NCBI GenBank assembly: GCA_947372535.1
Contig: CANBUA010000035.1
Coordinates: 1-24,174 of the forward strand
Reading direction: 5' to 3'
DNA length: 24,174 nucleotides
Source: Burkholderiales bacterium
GTDB taxonomy: Bacteria > Pseudomonadota > Gammaproteobacteria > Burkholderiales > Burkholderiaceae
Under the pieces are notes generated by a model that was not told where the DNA came from, did no database searches, and saw only the letters and a program-made list of their open reading frames with translations. The position numbers were made by a program, and so were the translations under genes. Below, piece after piece: positions 14,513 through 23,428 of this stretch (position 1 is its first letter; every line of letters starts with the position of its first letter).

Positions 14513-16138
14513 ATGAGCGCAGTTCTGGATCACGGCGGCCACGGCCATGCCCACGATGACCATGCCCACGACCACCCGCACGGATGGCGCCGCTGGGTGT
14601 TCGCGACCAACCACAAGGACATCGGGACGCTGTACCTGCTGTTTTCTTTTGCGATGCTGATGGTTGGCGGGGTCCTGGCCCTGTTGATCCGCGCCGAGCT
14701 TTTCCAGCCTGGCTTGCAGTTCGTGAACCCTGAGCTGTTCAACCAGTTCACGACCATGCACGGCCTGATCATGGTGTTCGGCGCGATCATGCCGGCCTTC
14801 GTGGGCTTTGCGAACTGGATGGTGCCGCTGCAGATTGGCGCCTCCGACATGGCTTTTGCGCGGATGAACAACTTCAGCTTCTGGCTGCTGATCCCGGCGG
14901 CCATCATGCTGGTCTCGTCCTTCTTCATGCCCGGTGGTGCGCCTGCCGCGGGCTGGACGCTGTACGCGCCCCTGACGCTGCAGATGGGCCCCTCGATGGA
15001 CGCCGGTATTTTCGCGATGCACATCATGGGCGCCTCCTCGATCATGGGCTCGATCAACATCATCGTGACCATCCTCAACATGCGCGCCCCTGGCATGACG
15101 CTGATGAAGATGCCCATGTTCTGCTGGACCTGGCTGATCACTGCCTACCTGCTGATCGCTGTGATGCCTGTGCTGGCCGGCGCCATCACCATGACGCTGA
15201 CCGATCGGCACTTCGGCACCGCCTTCTTCAACCCCGCCAGCGGTGGTGATCCGGTGATGTACCAACACATCTTCTGGTTCTTCGGCCACCCCGAGGTCTA
15301 CATCATGATCTTGCCGGCCTTCGGCATCGTCAGCCAGATCGTGCCGGCCTTTGCCCGCAAGAAGCTCTTTGGCTACCACTCCATGGTGTACGCCACGGCC
15401 TCCATCGCGATCCTGTCCTTCATTGTGTGGGCTCACCACATGTTCGCCACGGGCATGCCCGTGACCGGCCAGCTGTTCTTCATGTACGCCACCATGCTGA
15501 TCTCGGTGCCCACGGGCGTGAAGGTCTTCAACTGGGTGGCCACCATGTGGCGCGGCTCCATGACCTTTGAGACGCCCATGCTCTTTGCGGTGGGCTTCAT
15601 CTTCGTGTTCACCATGGGTGGCTTCACGGGTCTGATCCTGTCGGTGGCGCCCATCGACATCCAGTTGCAGGATACCTACTATGTGGTGGCGCACTTCCAC
15701 TACGTGCTGGTGGCCGGCTCGCTCTACGCGCTGTTTGCCGGCTTCTACTACTGGGCGCCCAAATGGACGGGCGTGATGATCCCCGAATGGAAGGGCAAGC
15801 TGCACTTCTGGTGGTCGCTGATCGCCTTCAACGTGACCTTCTTCCCGATGCACTTCCTGGGTCTGGCCGGCATGCCGCGTCGTTATGCCGACTACCCCAT
15901 GCAGTTCGCCGATTTCAATGAAGTGGCCTCCATCGGCGCCTTCTTCTTCGGCTTTGCCCAGGTCTACTTCTTCCTGTTCATCGTGATCCCCGCGATGAGG
16001 GGCAAGGGCGAGCCCGCGCCTCAGCGTCCCTGGGATGGCGCCGAGGGCCTGGAATGGGAAGTGCCATCGCCCGCACCATTCCACACGTATGAAAACCCGC
16101 CGCAGCTTGATGCGACCGCCACGCGGGTGATCGGCTGA
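14513..16138 (+). CDS. coxA: Cytochrome c oxidase subunit I (aa3 type)
   Basis: This 541-residue membrane protein has all redox-centre ligands: His83 and His396 for heme a, His394 for heme a3, and His259, His308 and His309 for CuB, with Tyr263 positioned for the His-Tyr cross-link. GHPEVY supplies Glu261 of the D-channel, so it is an A-type proton-pumping oxidase. The N-terminal 24 residues before the first helix are very histidine-rich (nine His), possibly a copper-binding tail. The AAAGGA ribosome site is seven bases from ATG 14513. The stop overlaps the start of the 42-aa accessory gene in TGATG. Confidence 0.98.
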   Translation: MSAVLDHGGHGHAHDDHAHDHPHGWRRWVFATNHKDIGTLYLLFSFAMLMVGGVLALLIRAELFQPGLQFVNPELFNQFTTMHGLIMVFGAIMPAFVGFANWMVPLQIGASDMAFARMNNFSFWLLIPAAIMLVSSFFMPGGAPAAGWTLYAPLTLQMGPSMDAGIFAMHIMGASSIMGSINIIVTILNMRAPGMTLMKMPMFCWTWLITAYLLIAVMPVLAGAITMTLTDRHFGTAFFNPASGGDPVMYQHIFWFFGHPEVYIMILPAFGIVSQIVPAFARKKLFGYHSMVYATASIAILSFIVWAHHMFATGMPVTGQLFFMYATMLISVPTGVKVFNWVATMWRGSMTFETPMLFAVGFIFVFTMGGFTGLILSVAPIDIQLQDTYYVVAHFHYVLVAGSLYALFAGFYYWAPKWTGVMIPEWKGKLHFWWSLIAFNVTFFPMHFLGLAGMPRRYADYPMQFADFNEVASIGAFFFGFAQVYFFLFIVIPAMRGKGEPAPQRPWDGAEGLEWEVPSPAPFHTYENPPQLDATATRVIG

Positions 16139-16266
16139 TGAGCGCGCCCAAAGACCCCACCGTCCGTCAGAAGAATCTGAAGCTGGGTTTGATCCTGGCG
16201 TCGGTGGCGCTGGTGTTCTTCGTGGGCTTCATTGCCAAGATGGTGATGCTCTCGCATCCTCATTGA
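16138..16266 (+). CDS. 42-aa cytochrome oxidase small assembly protein
   Basis: This short frame encodes 42 residues: a charged N-terminus ([17 protein letters not shown]), one membrane helix (ILASVALVFFVGFIAKMVML) and a short SHPH tail. It begins inside the coxA stop (TGATG) and ends 14 bases before ctaG, so it is certainly translated with its neighbours if real. Its size, topology and place between coxA and ctaG match the small oxidase assembly protein annotated in Burkholderiales. The precise role is not established; a helper for copper delivery or for subunit I stability is plausible. Confidence 0.85.
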   Translation: MSAPKDPTVRQKNLKLGLILASVALVFFVGFIAKMVMLSHPH

Positions 16267-16280
16267 AACGTCAGGCGCAC

Positions 16281-16892
16281 ATGAGCGAGGCCACCACGAT
16301 CACCCCATCGCCCAAGGCGCCCCGCAAAGCGGCGCCTTTGGTGGGCAACCGTGATTTGTTGACCAAGCTGATGGTGATCGCCCTGGTGATGTTCGGGTTT
16401 GGCTATGCCATGGTGCCCATGTACAAGTCGATCTGCGAGGCGCTGGGCATCAATGTGCTCTCCTTGGCCGAGCGTGAAGTGCCTGGCGCAAGCTCTCGGG
16501 CCGGCGCGAACAGCCAGATCGATCTCTCGCGCACGATCACCATCGAGTTTGATGCCAATGCGCGTGGACCGTGGGCGTTCAAGCCTGAGGTGCGGTCGGT
16601 GCAGGTGCATCCGGGGCAGATGACCACGGTGATGTATGACTTTCAGAACAGCCAGGATCGGACCATGACGGCCCAGGCCATCCCGAGTTATGCGCCCAAG
16701 CAGGCCACGGCCCATTTCAACAAGGTCGAGTGCTTCTGTTTCAAGCAATACACGCTCAAGCCGGGCGAGTCCAAGCGGTGGCCCGTTGTCTTCGTGGTAG
16801 ACCCCAAGTTGCCGCGTGATGTCAAGACCATCACTTTGTCGTACACCTTCTTCGAAGTCGGGGGCAAGGTGCCTGCGGCGCCTGGGGCGTGA
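16281..16892 (+). CDS. ctaG: Cytochrome c oxidase assembly protein CtaG/Cox11
   Basis: This 203-residue protein has one N-terminal membrane helix (about 28-47) and a periplasmic beta-sandwich domain. It carries the CFCF copper-binding motif at 151-154 and a conserved cysteine (Cys52, YKSICEALG) after the helix. Cox11 delivers copper to the CuB site of subunit I. ATG 16281 is preferred over the TTG at 16263, which would overlap the stop of the 42-aa gene. It sits in the expected position between coxA and coxC. DUF2970 follows after two bases. Confidence 0.97.
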   Translation: MSEATTITPSPKAPRKAAPLVGNRDLLTKLMVIALVMFGFGYAMVPMYKSICEALGINVLSLAEREVPGASSRAGANSQIDLSRTITIEFDANARGPWAFKPEVRSVQVHPGQMTTVMYDFQNSQDRTMTAQAIPSYAPKQATAHFNKVECFCFKQYTLKPGESKRWPVVFVVDPKLPRDVKTITLSYTFFEVGGKVPAAPGA

Positions 16893-16894
16893 CC

Positions 16895-17134
16895 ATGAGT
16901 GATGGCAAGGGCGGACTTCGTGAAGCAGTCGGACGCAAAGGGTCGTTCTTGCAGACCTTGCGGGCCGTGGGCTGGTCTTTTTTCGGAGTCAGGAAGTCCA
17001 AGGATCACGAACAGGATCTGGCCAAGCTCAACCCTGTCCACGTGATTGTGGCCGGTGTTCTGGGGGCCTTGCTGTTCATCGGTATTTTGGTGCTGTTGGT
17101 GAGATGGGTCGTCACCAGCGGCGTTGCGCATTGA
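16895..17134 (+). CDS. DUF2970 small membrane protein
   Basis: This 79-residue protein has a basic, aromatic N-terminal part (FLQTLRAVGWSFFGVRKSKD) and a single C-terminal membrane helix (VHVIVAGVLGALLFIGILVL). This is the DUF2970 pattern, a family usually found between cox11 and coxC in betaproteobacteria. No function is established; the location suggests an oxidase assembly or stability role. It starts two bases after the ctaG stop, consistent with coupling. Confidence 0.9.
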   Translation: MSDGKGGLREAVGRKGSFLQTLRAVGWSFFGVRKSKDHEQDLAKLNPVHVIVAGVLGALLFIGILVLLVRWVVTSGVAH

Positions 17135-17168
17135 TTTGAGATTTTGACGAGCACAGGAGCCACTCACT

Positions 17169-18053
17169 ATGTCGGCAGCGATTCCAAAAGGGCACACGCC
17201 CTACTATTTCGTCCCCGGGCCATCGAGCTATCCGATGTTGTCCGCGGCGGCCTTGTTCTTTGTGGTGCTGGGTGCTGCGCAATGGGTCAATGGCTCGGCC
17301 TGGGGCCCTTACGCCGTGGCCGGCGGCCTGGTGGGCTGGCTGTTCGTGCTGAGCCGCTGGTTCCTCCAGGCGATTCACGAGAGTGAAACAGGCCTGTATG
17401 GGGACAAGATCGACATTTCCTTCCGCTGGAGCATGGCCTGGTTCATCTTCTCGGAGGTGATGTTCTTCGGCGCCTTCTTCGGTGCGTTGTTCTGGCTCCG
17501 CACCTATTCCATACCGGCCCTGGGTGACATCGAAAACGCTTTGCTGTGGCCCGATTTCAAGGCCCTGTGGCCCACGGCGGCTGCAGGCATCACGGCAGCA
17601 CCGGCTGGCACGGTTGAAGCCTTCCGCACCATGGGCCCCTGGCCTTTGCCCACGATCAATACCGCGCTGCTGCTGACCTCGGGCGTGACCTTGACAATCG
17701 CTCACCATGCCCTGCGCGACAACAAGCGCGGCACCACCATCGCCTTCATGTGGCTGACGGTGTTGCTGGGTGCCATCTTCCTGGGCTGCCAGGGCTTTGA
17801 GTATTACGAGGCTTATCACCACTACAACCTGAAGCTGTCTTCAGGCGTGTATGGCTCGACCTTCTTCATGCTGACTGGCTTTCACGGCTTCCACGTGTTC
17901 ATCGGCACCATGATGTTGATGTTCATCACGCTGCGCATCCACAAGGGCCATTTCACGCCCGAGCGCCACTTTGGCTTCGAAGGCGCCGCCTGGTACTGGC
18001 ACTTCGTGGACGTGGTCTGGCTGGGTCTGTACCTGATCGTCTACTGGACTTGA
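17169..18053 (+). CDS. coxC: Cytochrome c oxidase subunit III
   Basis: This 294-residue membrane protein has seven hydrophobic segments and the subunit III signatures RWSMAWFIFSEVMFFGAFF, the helix ending FLGCQGFEYYEAY, GSTFFMLTGFHGFHVFIGT and the terminal WYWHFVDVVWLGLYLIVYW. Subunit III stabilises the catalytic core and its proton uptake. AGGAG at 17155-17159 lies nine bases before ATG 17169. A longer-than-usual periplasmic segment (about residues 120-160) contains an alanine-rich stretch. The stop is one base from the stop of the convergent DUF2909 gene. Confidence 0.97.
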   Translation: MSAAIPKGHTPYYFVPGPSSYPMLSAAALFFVVLGAAQWVNGSAWGPYAVAGGLVGWLFVLSRWFLQAIHESETGLYGDKIDISFRWSMAWFIFSEVMFFGAFFGALFWLRTYSIPALGDIENALLWPDFKALWPTAAAGITAAPAGTVEAFRTMGPWPLPTINTALLLTSGVTLTIAHHALRDNKRGTTIAFMWLTVLLGAIFLGCQGFEYYEAYHHYNLKLSSGVYGSTFFMLTGFHGFHVFIGTMMLMFITLRIHKGHFTPERHFGFEGAAWYWHFVDVVWLGLYLIVYWT

Positions 18054-18054
18054 G

Positions 18055-18276
18055 TCAGCGTCCCATTGGGATACCGGTGGGGTGGATCCACCCCATCTTG
18101 TAGCTCAGCAGCACGAACAAGAACAAGGCAATGGACAGACCAACCCGCAGTGCCAATGCATGGGCCATGCGGTTGGTTTTGGGCTTGCCGTCCCGGCCGT
18201 CCTGGAGCATGGCGCGACCGGCCATGAACAGCACGGCGATGATGGCCAGCAAGGCTGAGAAGATGATGATTTTCAT
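18055..18276 (-). CDS. Twin-transmembrane protein (DUF2909 type), antisense within the oxidase cluster
   Basis: This 73-residue protein consists of two membrane helices (about 2-20 and 44-61) joined by a basic loop (RDGKPKTNRM). It matches the DUF2909 twin-transmembrane family. It is the only minus-strand gene among the oxidase genes: tail to tail with coxC and head to head with the SURF1 gene (42 bases between starts). Its conserved place in Burkholderiales oxidase clusters is from general knowledge, and its function is unknown. ATG 18276 gives the full first helix. Confidence 0.85.
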   Translation of the reverse strand: MKIIIFSALLAIIAVLFMAGRAMLQDGRDGKPKTNRMAHALALRVGLSIALFLFVLLSYKMGWIHPTGIPMGR

Positions 18277-18318
18277 GCGATCCGATGATAGGGCCTCTGC
18301 GCAGCCGTGGGCCGGTTC

Positions 18319-19083
18319 ATGAAGATATCCCGCTCGGCGGTGGTCTTGTTGGCCACTTTGGTGGGTGTGGGCACGACGGTGTCCATGGGACGCTGGCAAC
18401 TGAGCCGCGCGCAGACCAAGCTGGACCTGTTTGCCGCCATGCAGTCGCGCGAGCGCATGCCGCCACTGAGCAACGCGCAATTGGCTTGTGATGCCGCGCC
18501 ATGGCAGGGTGATCTGCAGCGCCTGGTGCGCCTGCGGGGCCGCTGGCTGAGTGAGCACACGATATTCCTGGACAACCGGGCCATGGATGGGCGGGCAGGC
18601 CGTTTCGTGCTCACCCCCCTGCGTCTGGAGGCCGATGCCGGCACCAGTTGTCCTGACCGCGTGGTGCTGGTGCAGCGTGGCTGGGTGCCCCGCGATGCGG
18701 CCGACCGGACCTTGCTGCCCAACGTCAACAGCGGCACGGGCATCGTCACCGTGCCAGGCCGGGTCAGCGAGGCACCCTCGCACCTGATGGAGTTGGGGGC
18801 CGCGGCTTCCGCACCTGCGGGCAAAATCCGCCAGAACGTGGACTTGGCCGCGCTGGCTGCCGAATGGCAGGTGGTGCTGCGCCCCGGCAGCATCACCCAA
18901 CTGGACGACGAGGAGCCCAACGCCCCTCAAGACCTGCCCCTTGTGCGACATTGGTGGAAGCCGCAGGCCGACGTCAGCAAGCATGAGGCCTATGCTGCGC
19001 AGTGGTTCACCATGGCGGCGGTGATGGTGGGCCTGTACCTGTGGTTCCAATGGTGGCGGCCTCGCCGCGCCCAGCCTGAGTGA
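18319..19083 (+). CDS. SURF1 family oxidase assembly protein
   Basis: This 254-residue protein has the SURF1 plan: an N-terminal membrane helix (about 6-24) with the following GRWQLSRAQ signature, a periplasmic domain including RLVRLRGRWL..HTIFLDNR and LVQRGWVPRD, and a C-terminal membrane helix (YAAQWFTMAAVMVGLYLWF). SURF1 helps load heme a into subunit I. Starts at ATG 18319 and GTG 18307 are both possible; neither has a clear ribosome site. Only 42 bases separate it from the divergent DUF2909 start, so any promoter must lie within that space or within the DUF2909 gene. Confidence 0.93.
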   Translation: MKISRSAVVLLATLVGVGTTVSMGRWQLSRAQTKLDLFAAMQSRERMPPLSNAQLACDAAPWQGDLQRLVRLRGRWLSEHTIFLDNRAMDGRAGRFVLTPLRLEADAGTSCPDRVVLVQRGWVPRDAADRTLLPNVNSGTGIVTVPGRVSEAPSHLMELGAAASAPAGKIRQNVDLAALAAEWQVVLRPGSITQLDDEEPNAPQDLPLVRHWWKPQADVSKHEAYAAQWFTMAAVMVGLYLWFQWWRPRRAQPE

Positions 19084-19116
19084 TCGACTGACTGATTGAT
19101 CGTGTCTGACAAATCC

Positions 19117-19839
19117 ATGACCTCTGCCTCTTTGCCCGATCCCACCGCGCCTAAGGCACCTTCTGCGGGCCATGCCAGCGGCGATGCAGACATGCTGCAA
19201 ATGAGCGTGCACAGCCTGCCTGCGGCCGTGGAGCCTGCTCAACGCACCCGTCTGGGCCGCTTGAAGATGCTGTTGGTGATGGCCGTGTGTGCGGCGCCAG
19301 TGGTGGCCTCTTACTTCACGTTCTACGTGGTTCGCCCTCAGGCGCGAACCAACTACGGCACCTTGATCACGCCGGTGCCTTTGCCCAGTGATGCAGCGTT
19401 GCCGCTCCAGACACTGCAAGGCACGCCGGTCCATGCCGCCTCACTCAAGGGGCAGTGGCTGTTCGTGACCGTGGCTGGCGGCGATTGCGATGCCCGCTGC
19501 GAGCGGCAGCTCTACCTTCAACGTCAGATCCGCGAGGCCCTGGGCAAGGAGATGGACCGGGTGGACCGCGTCTGGCTGATCGACGATCAGCGCCCCATGC
19601 GCGCCTCGCTTGACCATGCCATGAAGGACGCCACCGTGTTGAGGGTGGATGCCGCTCACCTGGGGCAGTGGCTGGCGCCTCAGGCCGGCCAGTCGCTGGC
19701 GGCGCATTGGTATTTGGTCGATCCGCGTGGTCAATGGATGATGCGCTTCCCGGTGGATGCAGAACCCCGTCAGGTGCTCAAGGACCTGACCAAGCTGCTC
19801 AAGGCTTCGGCTTTCTGGGACACGGCAGGGCGGCCATGA
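19117..19839 (+). CDS. Membrane-anchored SCO-like thioredoxin-fold protein
   Basis: This protein of about 240 residues has a cytoplasmic N-terminus of some 50 residues, one membrane helix (about 52-70) and a periplasmic domain with a thioredoxin/SCO-like layout. That domain shows WLFVTVAGGDCDARCERQLY, RVWLIDD and AAHWYLVDPRGQWMMRF. The CxxxC pair (Cys124, Cys128) has the SCO spacing, but the following proline and the SCO histidine position differ; His197 lies nearby. It is often mislabelled as an oxidase subunit in databases. The position between SURF1 and ctaA argues for an oxidase copper or thiol-redox role. Start is uncertain: ATG 19117, GTG 19102 and TTG 19096 are all in frame without a good ribosome site. 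Confidence 0.8.
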   Translation: MTSASLPDPTAPKAPSAGHASGDADMLQMSVHSLPAAVEPAQRTRLGRLKMLLVMAVCAAPVVASYFTFYVVRPQARTNYGTLITPVPLPSDAALPLQTLQGTPVHAASLKGQWLFVTVAGGDCDARCERQLYLQRQIREALGKEMDRVDRVWLIDDQRPMRASLDHAMKDATVLRVDAAHLGQWLAPQAGQSLAAHWYLVDPRGQWMMRFPVDAEPRQVLKDLTKLLKASAFWDTAGRP

Positions 19840-20954
19840 GTTCGATGTGGTCCCTGATCGATCTCTCGCCTGCAGCCGGTGTGGCCCTGCTGGGCGGGCT
19901 GGTCGCGCTGCTGCCCCTGGCGGTGGTGTACCTGCGCGGTGCTGGGCGCAATGGCCGGGATTGGCAGCGTGCCCTGACCCTGGCCACCTTGTTCCTGACC
20001 ATTGATCTGGTGGTGTTCGGGGCGTTCACGCGCCTGACTGACTCCGGCCTGGGATGCCCGGACTGGCCAGGCTGTTATGGCAGCACCAGCCCGCTGGGCG
20101 CCCACCATGAAATCACCCATGCGCAGACGCAGGCGCCGACCGGGCCGGTGACGCACGACAAGGCCTGGATCGAGATGCTGCACCGTTACCTGGCGACCGC
20201 GGTGGGCGCCCTGATCACCGTCCTGATGGTGATGGCATGGCGGCACCGCATGCGCCGGGGCGTCAGTGCGGTCTCGCCCTGGTGGCCGACCGCCACTTTC
20301 GTGTGGGTGTGCGCCCAAGGGGCTTTCGGGGCGCTGACCGTGACGCTCAAGCTGTATCCACTGGTGGTCACGGGGCATCTGCTGGGCGGCTTGCTGGGCG
20401 TGGCGCTGCTGGCGGCTCAGGCCCGAGCGCTGTCTGAGCCGCGTTCCCTGGGCCGGTGGTTCAGCGAGGCGCGCTCACTGCGCCGGGCGGCGGCCCTGGT
20501 CTTGCTGATCTGGTTCGCACAGGCTGCCCTGGGCGCCTGGGTGAGCACCAACGGCGCGGTGCTGGCCTGTTCGACCTTTCCAGACTGCCAGGGCCGCTGG
20601 TGGCCCGACATGGACTGGGCTCAGGGCATGACCCTGTTGCGCGGCCTGGGTGAAGACGGGCAGGGCGGCTACATCACCCTGCAGGCGCTGACGGCCATCC
20701 ACATGGCCCATCGCCTGGGCGCGGCGGTGACCACGCTGGCCATGCTCTGGCTGATTCATCGCGCCGTCAAAGGCGATCGCACCCGGCTGGATGCGCGGGT
20801 GTTGGGCGGCCTCCTGATCTGGCAGGTGCTCACCGGTTTGAGTAATGTGGTGCTGGGCTGGCCGCTGGCCGGGGCACTGGGCCATACACTCGGCGCAGCC
20901 CTCACGGTGGCTTGGTTGACCCGCATGGTCACACCTGCCGGCCGCGCATCCTGA
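19836..20954 (+). CDS. ctaA: Heme A synthase (CtaA/COX15)
   Basis: This 372-residue integral membrane protein of about eight helices oxidises the C8 methyl of heme O to the formyl group of heme A. Four histidines expected to bind heme are present: His116 (EMLHRYLA), His181 (VTGHLLGG), His292 (AHRLGA) and His350 (LGHTLGA). Two cysteine pairs, Cys74/80 and Cys245/251, occupy the periplasmic loops as in related proteins. The start overlaps the preceding stop (ATGA at 19836-19839), implying coupling. ctaB follows 53 bases later, so the two heme A enzymes are adjacent. Confidence 0.95.
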   Translation: MSSMWSLIDLSPAAGVALLGGLVALLPLAVVYLRGAGRNGRDWQRALTLATLFLTIDLVVFGAFTRLTDSGLGCPDWPGCYGSTSPLGAHHEITHAQTQAPTGPVTHDKAWIEMLHRYLATAVGALITVLMVMAWRHRMRRGVSAVSPWWPTATFVWVCAQGAFGALTVTLKLYPLVVTGHLLGGLLGVALLAAQARALSEPRSLGRWFSEARSLRRAAALVLLIWFAQAALGAWVSTNGAVLACSTFPDCQGRWWPDMDWAQGMTLLRGLGEDGQGGYITLQALTAIHMAHRLGAAVTTLAMLWLIHRAVKGDRTRLDARVLGGLLIWQVLTGLSNVVLGWPLAGALGHTLGAALTVAWLTRMVTPAGRAS

Positions 20955-21007
20955 GACAATGGCGGCTGTCGTCGCGTTTCAAAAGTCCTACACCCCTCTT
21001 TCCGTCC

Positions 21008-21922
21008 ATGTCTGATTCGATGGTTTCCGAGCTGGCGGCGGTGAGTCTTCCCTCCCGCATCAAGCAGTTTTATTCGCTGACCAAGCCTCGCGTGGTGCAG
21101 CTCATCGTGTTTTGCGCGGTGATCGGCATGCTGCTGGCGGTGCCGGGCGTGCCGACCAAGGACGAGGCGATCAAGGCGCTGGCCGCCTGTGTGGGGATCT
21201 GGCTGGTGGCCGGGGCCGCTGCGGCCTTCAATTGCCTGGTCGAGCAGAAGATCGACGCGCGCATGAAGCGCACCTCGTGGCGGCCAACGGCCAACGGTGA
21301 ACTCACCCCGCGCCAGGCCCTGGTGTTCAGCTCGGCCCTGTGTGCCGCCGGTGCGGCTTTGCTGTACCTGGCGGTCAATGCGCTGACGCTGTGGCTGACG
21401 CTGGCCACCTTCGTGGGTTACGCCATCATCTACACCGTGGTGCTCAAGCCTTTGACGCCGCAGAACATTGTGATCGGCGGGGCGTCCGGCGCCATGCCGC
21501 CCGTGCTGGGTTGGGCGGCCATGCGTGGCACGCTGGACCCCGAAGCCTGGATGTTGTGCCTGATCATCTTCGTGTGGACGCCACCGCATTTCTGGGCCTT
21601 GGCCTTGTACCGGGTGGAGGATTACGCCCGCGCCGGCCTGCCCATGTTGCCGGTCACGCATGGCAACGAATTCACGCGCCTGCATGTGCTGCTCTACACC
21701 TTCGTGCTCCTGGCCGCCTCCCTGTTGCCCTATGTGTATGGCATGAGCGGGCTGATCTACCTGGTCAGCGCGGTGGTGTTCGGCCTGTGGTTCCTGCTGT
21801 ATGCCTGGCGCCTTTACCGCGCTTACAGCGATGAGCTGGCGCGCAAGACTTTCCGGTTCTCGATCATCTATCTCATGGTGATTTTTGCAGCCTTGCTGGT
21901 GGATCACTATGTCTGGTTTTGA
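21008..21922 (+). CDS. ctaB: Protoheme IX farnesyltransferase (heme O synthase)
   Basis: This 304-residue UbiA-family membrane prenyltransferase joins a farnesyl group to heme B to give heme O. The first prenyl-diphosphate motif reads [15 protein letters not shown] (75-89), with Glu79 in place of the usual first Asp, a known variation in betaproteobacteria. The [20 protein letters not shown] segment is the second family hallmark. About eight or nine helices are seen. ATG 21008 gives the standard N-terminus; upstream in-frame sequence is not conserved-looking. The last 14 bases overlap the SCO gene. Confidence 0.96.
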   Translation: MSDSMVSELAAVSLPSRIKQFYSLTKPRVVQLIVFCAVIGMLLAVPGVPTKDEAIKALAACVGIWLVAGAAAAFNCLVEQKIDARMKRTSWRPTANGELTPRQALVFSSALCAAGAALLYLAVNALTLWLTLATFVGYAIIYTVVLKPLTPQNIVIGGASGAMPPVLGWAAMRGTLDPEAWMLCLIIFVWTPPHFWALALYRVEDYARAGLPMLPVTHGNEFTRLHVLLYTFVLLAASLLPYVYGMSGLIYLVSAVVFGLWFLLYAWRLYRAYSDELARKTFRFSIIYLMVIFAALLVDHYVWF

Positions 21923-22559
21923 ACGCGGGTCGGGGCGCCGGGCCGCTTTGTTGAAGATGCTGGGTGGTGCGGTGGCCTGGTCCTCGCTGAGTGCCTGCGA
22001 TCGGACAAGCATGAACCCGCTGGAGCCTGCTCAGGCGACCAAGTTCAACACCGTTGACATCACGGGTGCGGTCTACGCCCAGGGTTTCAGCCTGCCCGAT
22101 TCGAGCGGGCGCGTGCGCACTCTGGCAGAGTTCAAAGGCAAGGTGGTGGTGGTGTTCTTTGGCTACACCCAGTGCCCCGATGTTTGCCCCACGACCATGA
22201 CCGAGCTGGCCGAGGTCAAGCGGCGCCTGGGCGCGCAGGGCGACCGCCTGCAAGGCATCTTCGTGAGCGTGGACCCAGATCGGGACACCGCGGCGGTGCT
22301 GGGCGACTACATCAAGGCCATGGACCCCAGTTTCGTGGCGCTGCGCGGCACCGTCGAGCAGGTGACCCAGGCGGCCAAGGACTTCAAGGTGTTCTTCCAG
22401 AAAGTGCCCAGCAGCGATGGCAAGAGCTACACCATGGACCACACGGCGGGCTCTTTCATATTCGACCCGCAGGGCAAGGTCCGGCTGTTCGCCAGCTATG
22501 GCACCAAGGTCGATGCCTTGACGGCCGACATCAAGGCCTTGCTCGCTCAGTCTTCCTGA
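21909..22559 (+). CDS. SCO family copper chaperone, predicted lipoprotein
   Basis: This 216-residue protein has a signal peptide ending in LSAC, a lipobox with Cys30, and a GRR pair at its start that leaves a Tat route possible. The SCO thioredoxin-fold domain carries CPDVC (Cys89, Cys93) and the copper-binding His178 in MDHTAGSF, so all three copper ligands are present. SCO proteins insert copper or reduce cysteines at the CuA site of subunit II. It overlaps ctaB by 14 bases, and its 3' end overlaps the convergent mutarotase gene by 13 bases. It closes the oxidase cluster. Confidence 0.95.
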   Translation: MSGFERGSGRRAALLKMLGGAVAWSSLSACDRTSMNPLEPAQATKFNTVDITGAVYAQGFSLPDSSGRVRTLAEFKGKVVVVFFGYTQCPDVCPTTMTELAEVKRRLGAQGDRLQGIFVSVDPDRDTAAVLGDYIKAMDPSFVALRGTVEQVTQAAKDFKVFFQKVPSSDGKSYTMDHTAGSFIFDPQGKVRLFASYGTKVDALTADIKALLAQSS

Positions 22560-23428
22560 AGGATGAGGCTCTGGCGGGCCGTCCAGGCTTGGCCAGGCGC
22601 CAGGCTGGGCGGCGAGAGCACCTGGGCTGCCTCGACGCAGAGCATGCGGCGCCAGTCTTCATCGGGCATGTCGCTCAAAGCTGCGCATTTGTCTGCGCCG
22701 GGGTTCCAGATCACCGTGTCCTGAAAGCCATCGGAGGCGATCTGCAAACGGCGGGCGCCATCGCGCAGCAGCAGTGAGTGCGGCGTGTCGATGTAGATGC
22801 GGTCGATCTCACCGGAGAAGCGTTTTTCGGGGCTGTCTTCCACGCGTTCCATGTCGTGGACGGCATCGATGAAACGGCAGCCTTCCAGGCCTTGCAGCCT
22901 GAGCTGTGAGATGTCGCTGGTCGCCAGGTAGGTGTGCAGCGCGGCAGAGAAATCCCAGGCGCGCGTATTGGCCTCACCGGTGTGCTGCACGTGCAGCTCC
23001 AGATCCAATCGGCGGGCCGCCAGGCTGACGGTCAACTCAAGCGCGAAGGCATGGGGCCAGAGCTCGCGTGTGCTGTCGTCATCGGTGATGGTGAAAGTGG
23101 CTTGCGCGTGGTCGCGGCCGATGTTGGTGGCTTCCACCGTCCAGGGCCGGGTACGTACCAGCCCATGGCGGGGCAGGCTGCGGTCGGGGCCGCGTTGCTC
23201 GAACTGAGGAAAAATCACGGGGATGCCGCCGCGAATCGCCTGGCCGGGGCCAGACTTGGCCGTGGGCGAGAGGTAAAGCTGGTCGTTGCCGGAGGATGCC
23301 TTCCATGACACGACGTGGGCGCCGTGCAGCATGACGATGGCTGCCGAGCCGTCGGGCAGGCTCAGGCGCATGGCGGGCTGCCCCTGGTGGTCGATGAGTT
23401 TGGCTTGTGGTTCGGTGAGGATGCTCAT
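22547..23428 (-). CDS. D-hexose-6-phosphate mutarotase (YeaD-like)
   Basis: This 293-residue protein is an aldose-1-epimerase-fold enzyme of the glucose-6-phosphate 1-epimerase group. The family blocks LHGAHVVSW, QAIRGGIPVIFPQFEQRG, LPRHGLVR (His88) and LHTYLATSDI are all present, followed by VIWNPGADK and CVEAAQV. It interconverts the alpha and beta forms of glucose-6-phosphate or related hexose phosphates. ATG 23428 is chosen because it overlaps the stop of the upstream DUF429 gene (ATGA); an in-frame ATG at 23443 is an alternative. It converges on the SCO gene with a 13-base overlap. Confidence 0.94.
   Translation of the reverse strand: MSILTEPQAKLIDHQGQPAMRLSLPDGSAAIVMLHGAHVVSWKASSGNDQLYLSPTAKSGPGQAIRGGIPVIFPQFEQRGPDRSLPRHGLVRTRPWTVEATNIGRDHAQATFTITDDDSTRELWPHAFALELTVSLAARRLDLELHVQHTGEANTRAWDFSAALHTYLATSDISQLRLQGLEGCRFIDAVHDMERVEDSPEKRFSGEIDRIYIDTPHSLLLRDGARRLQIASDGFQDTVIWNPGADKCAALSDMPDEDWRRMLCVEAAQVLSPPSLAPGQAWTARQSLILQED

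Noticed and set aside
14508..14516. Two-codon upstream frame ATG AAA TGA overlapping the coxA start
   Set aside because: The ribosome site AAAGGA is only two bases from this ATG but seven from the coxA ATG, so the coxA start is used; the mini-frame is probably chance.
14420..16084. A 554-codon minus-strand frame opposite coxA
   Set aside because: Composition is dominated by His, Gly, Glu and Arg, as expected from the complement of a GC-rich membrane-protein gene; coxA on the plus strand is beyond doubt.
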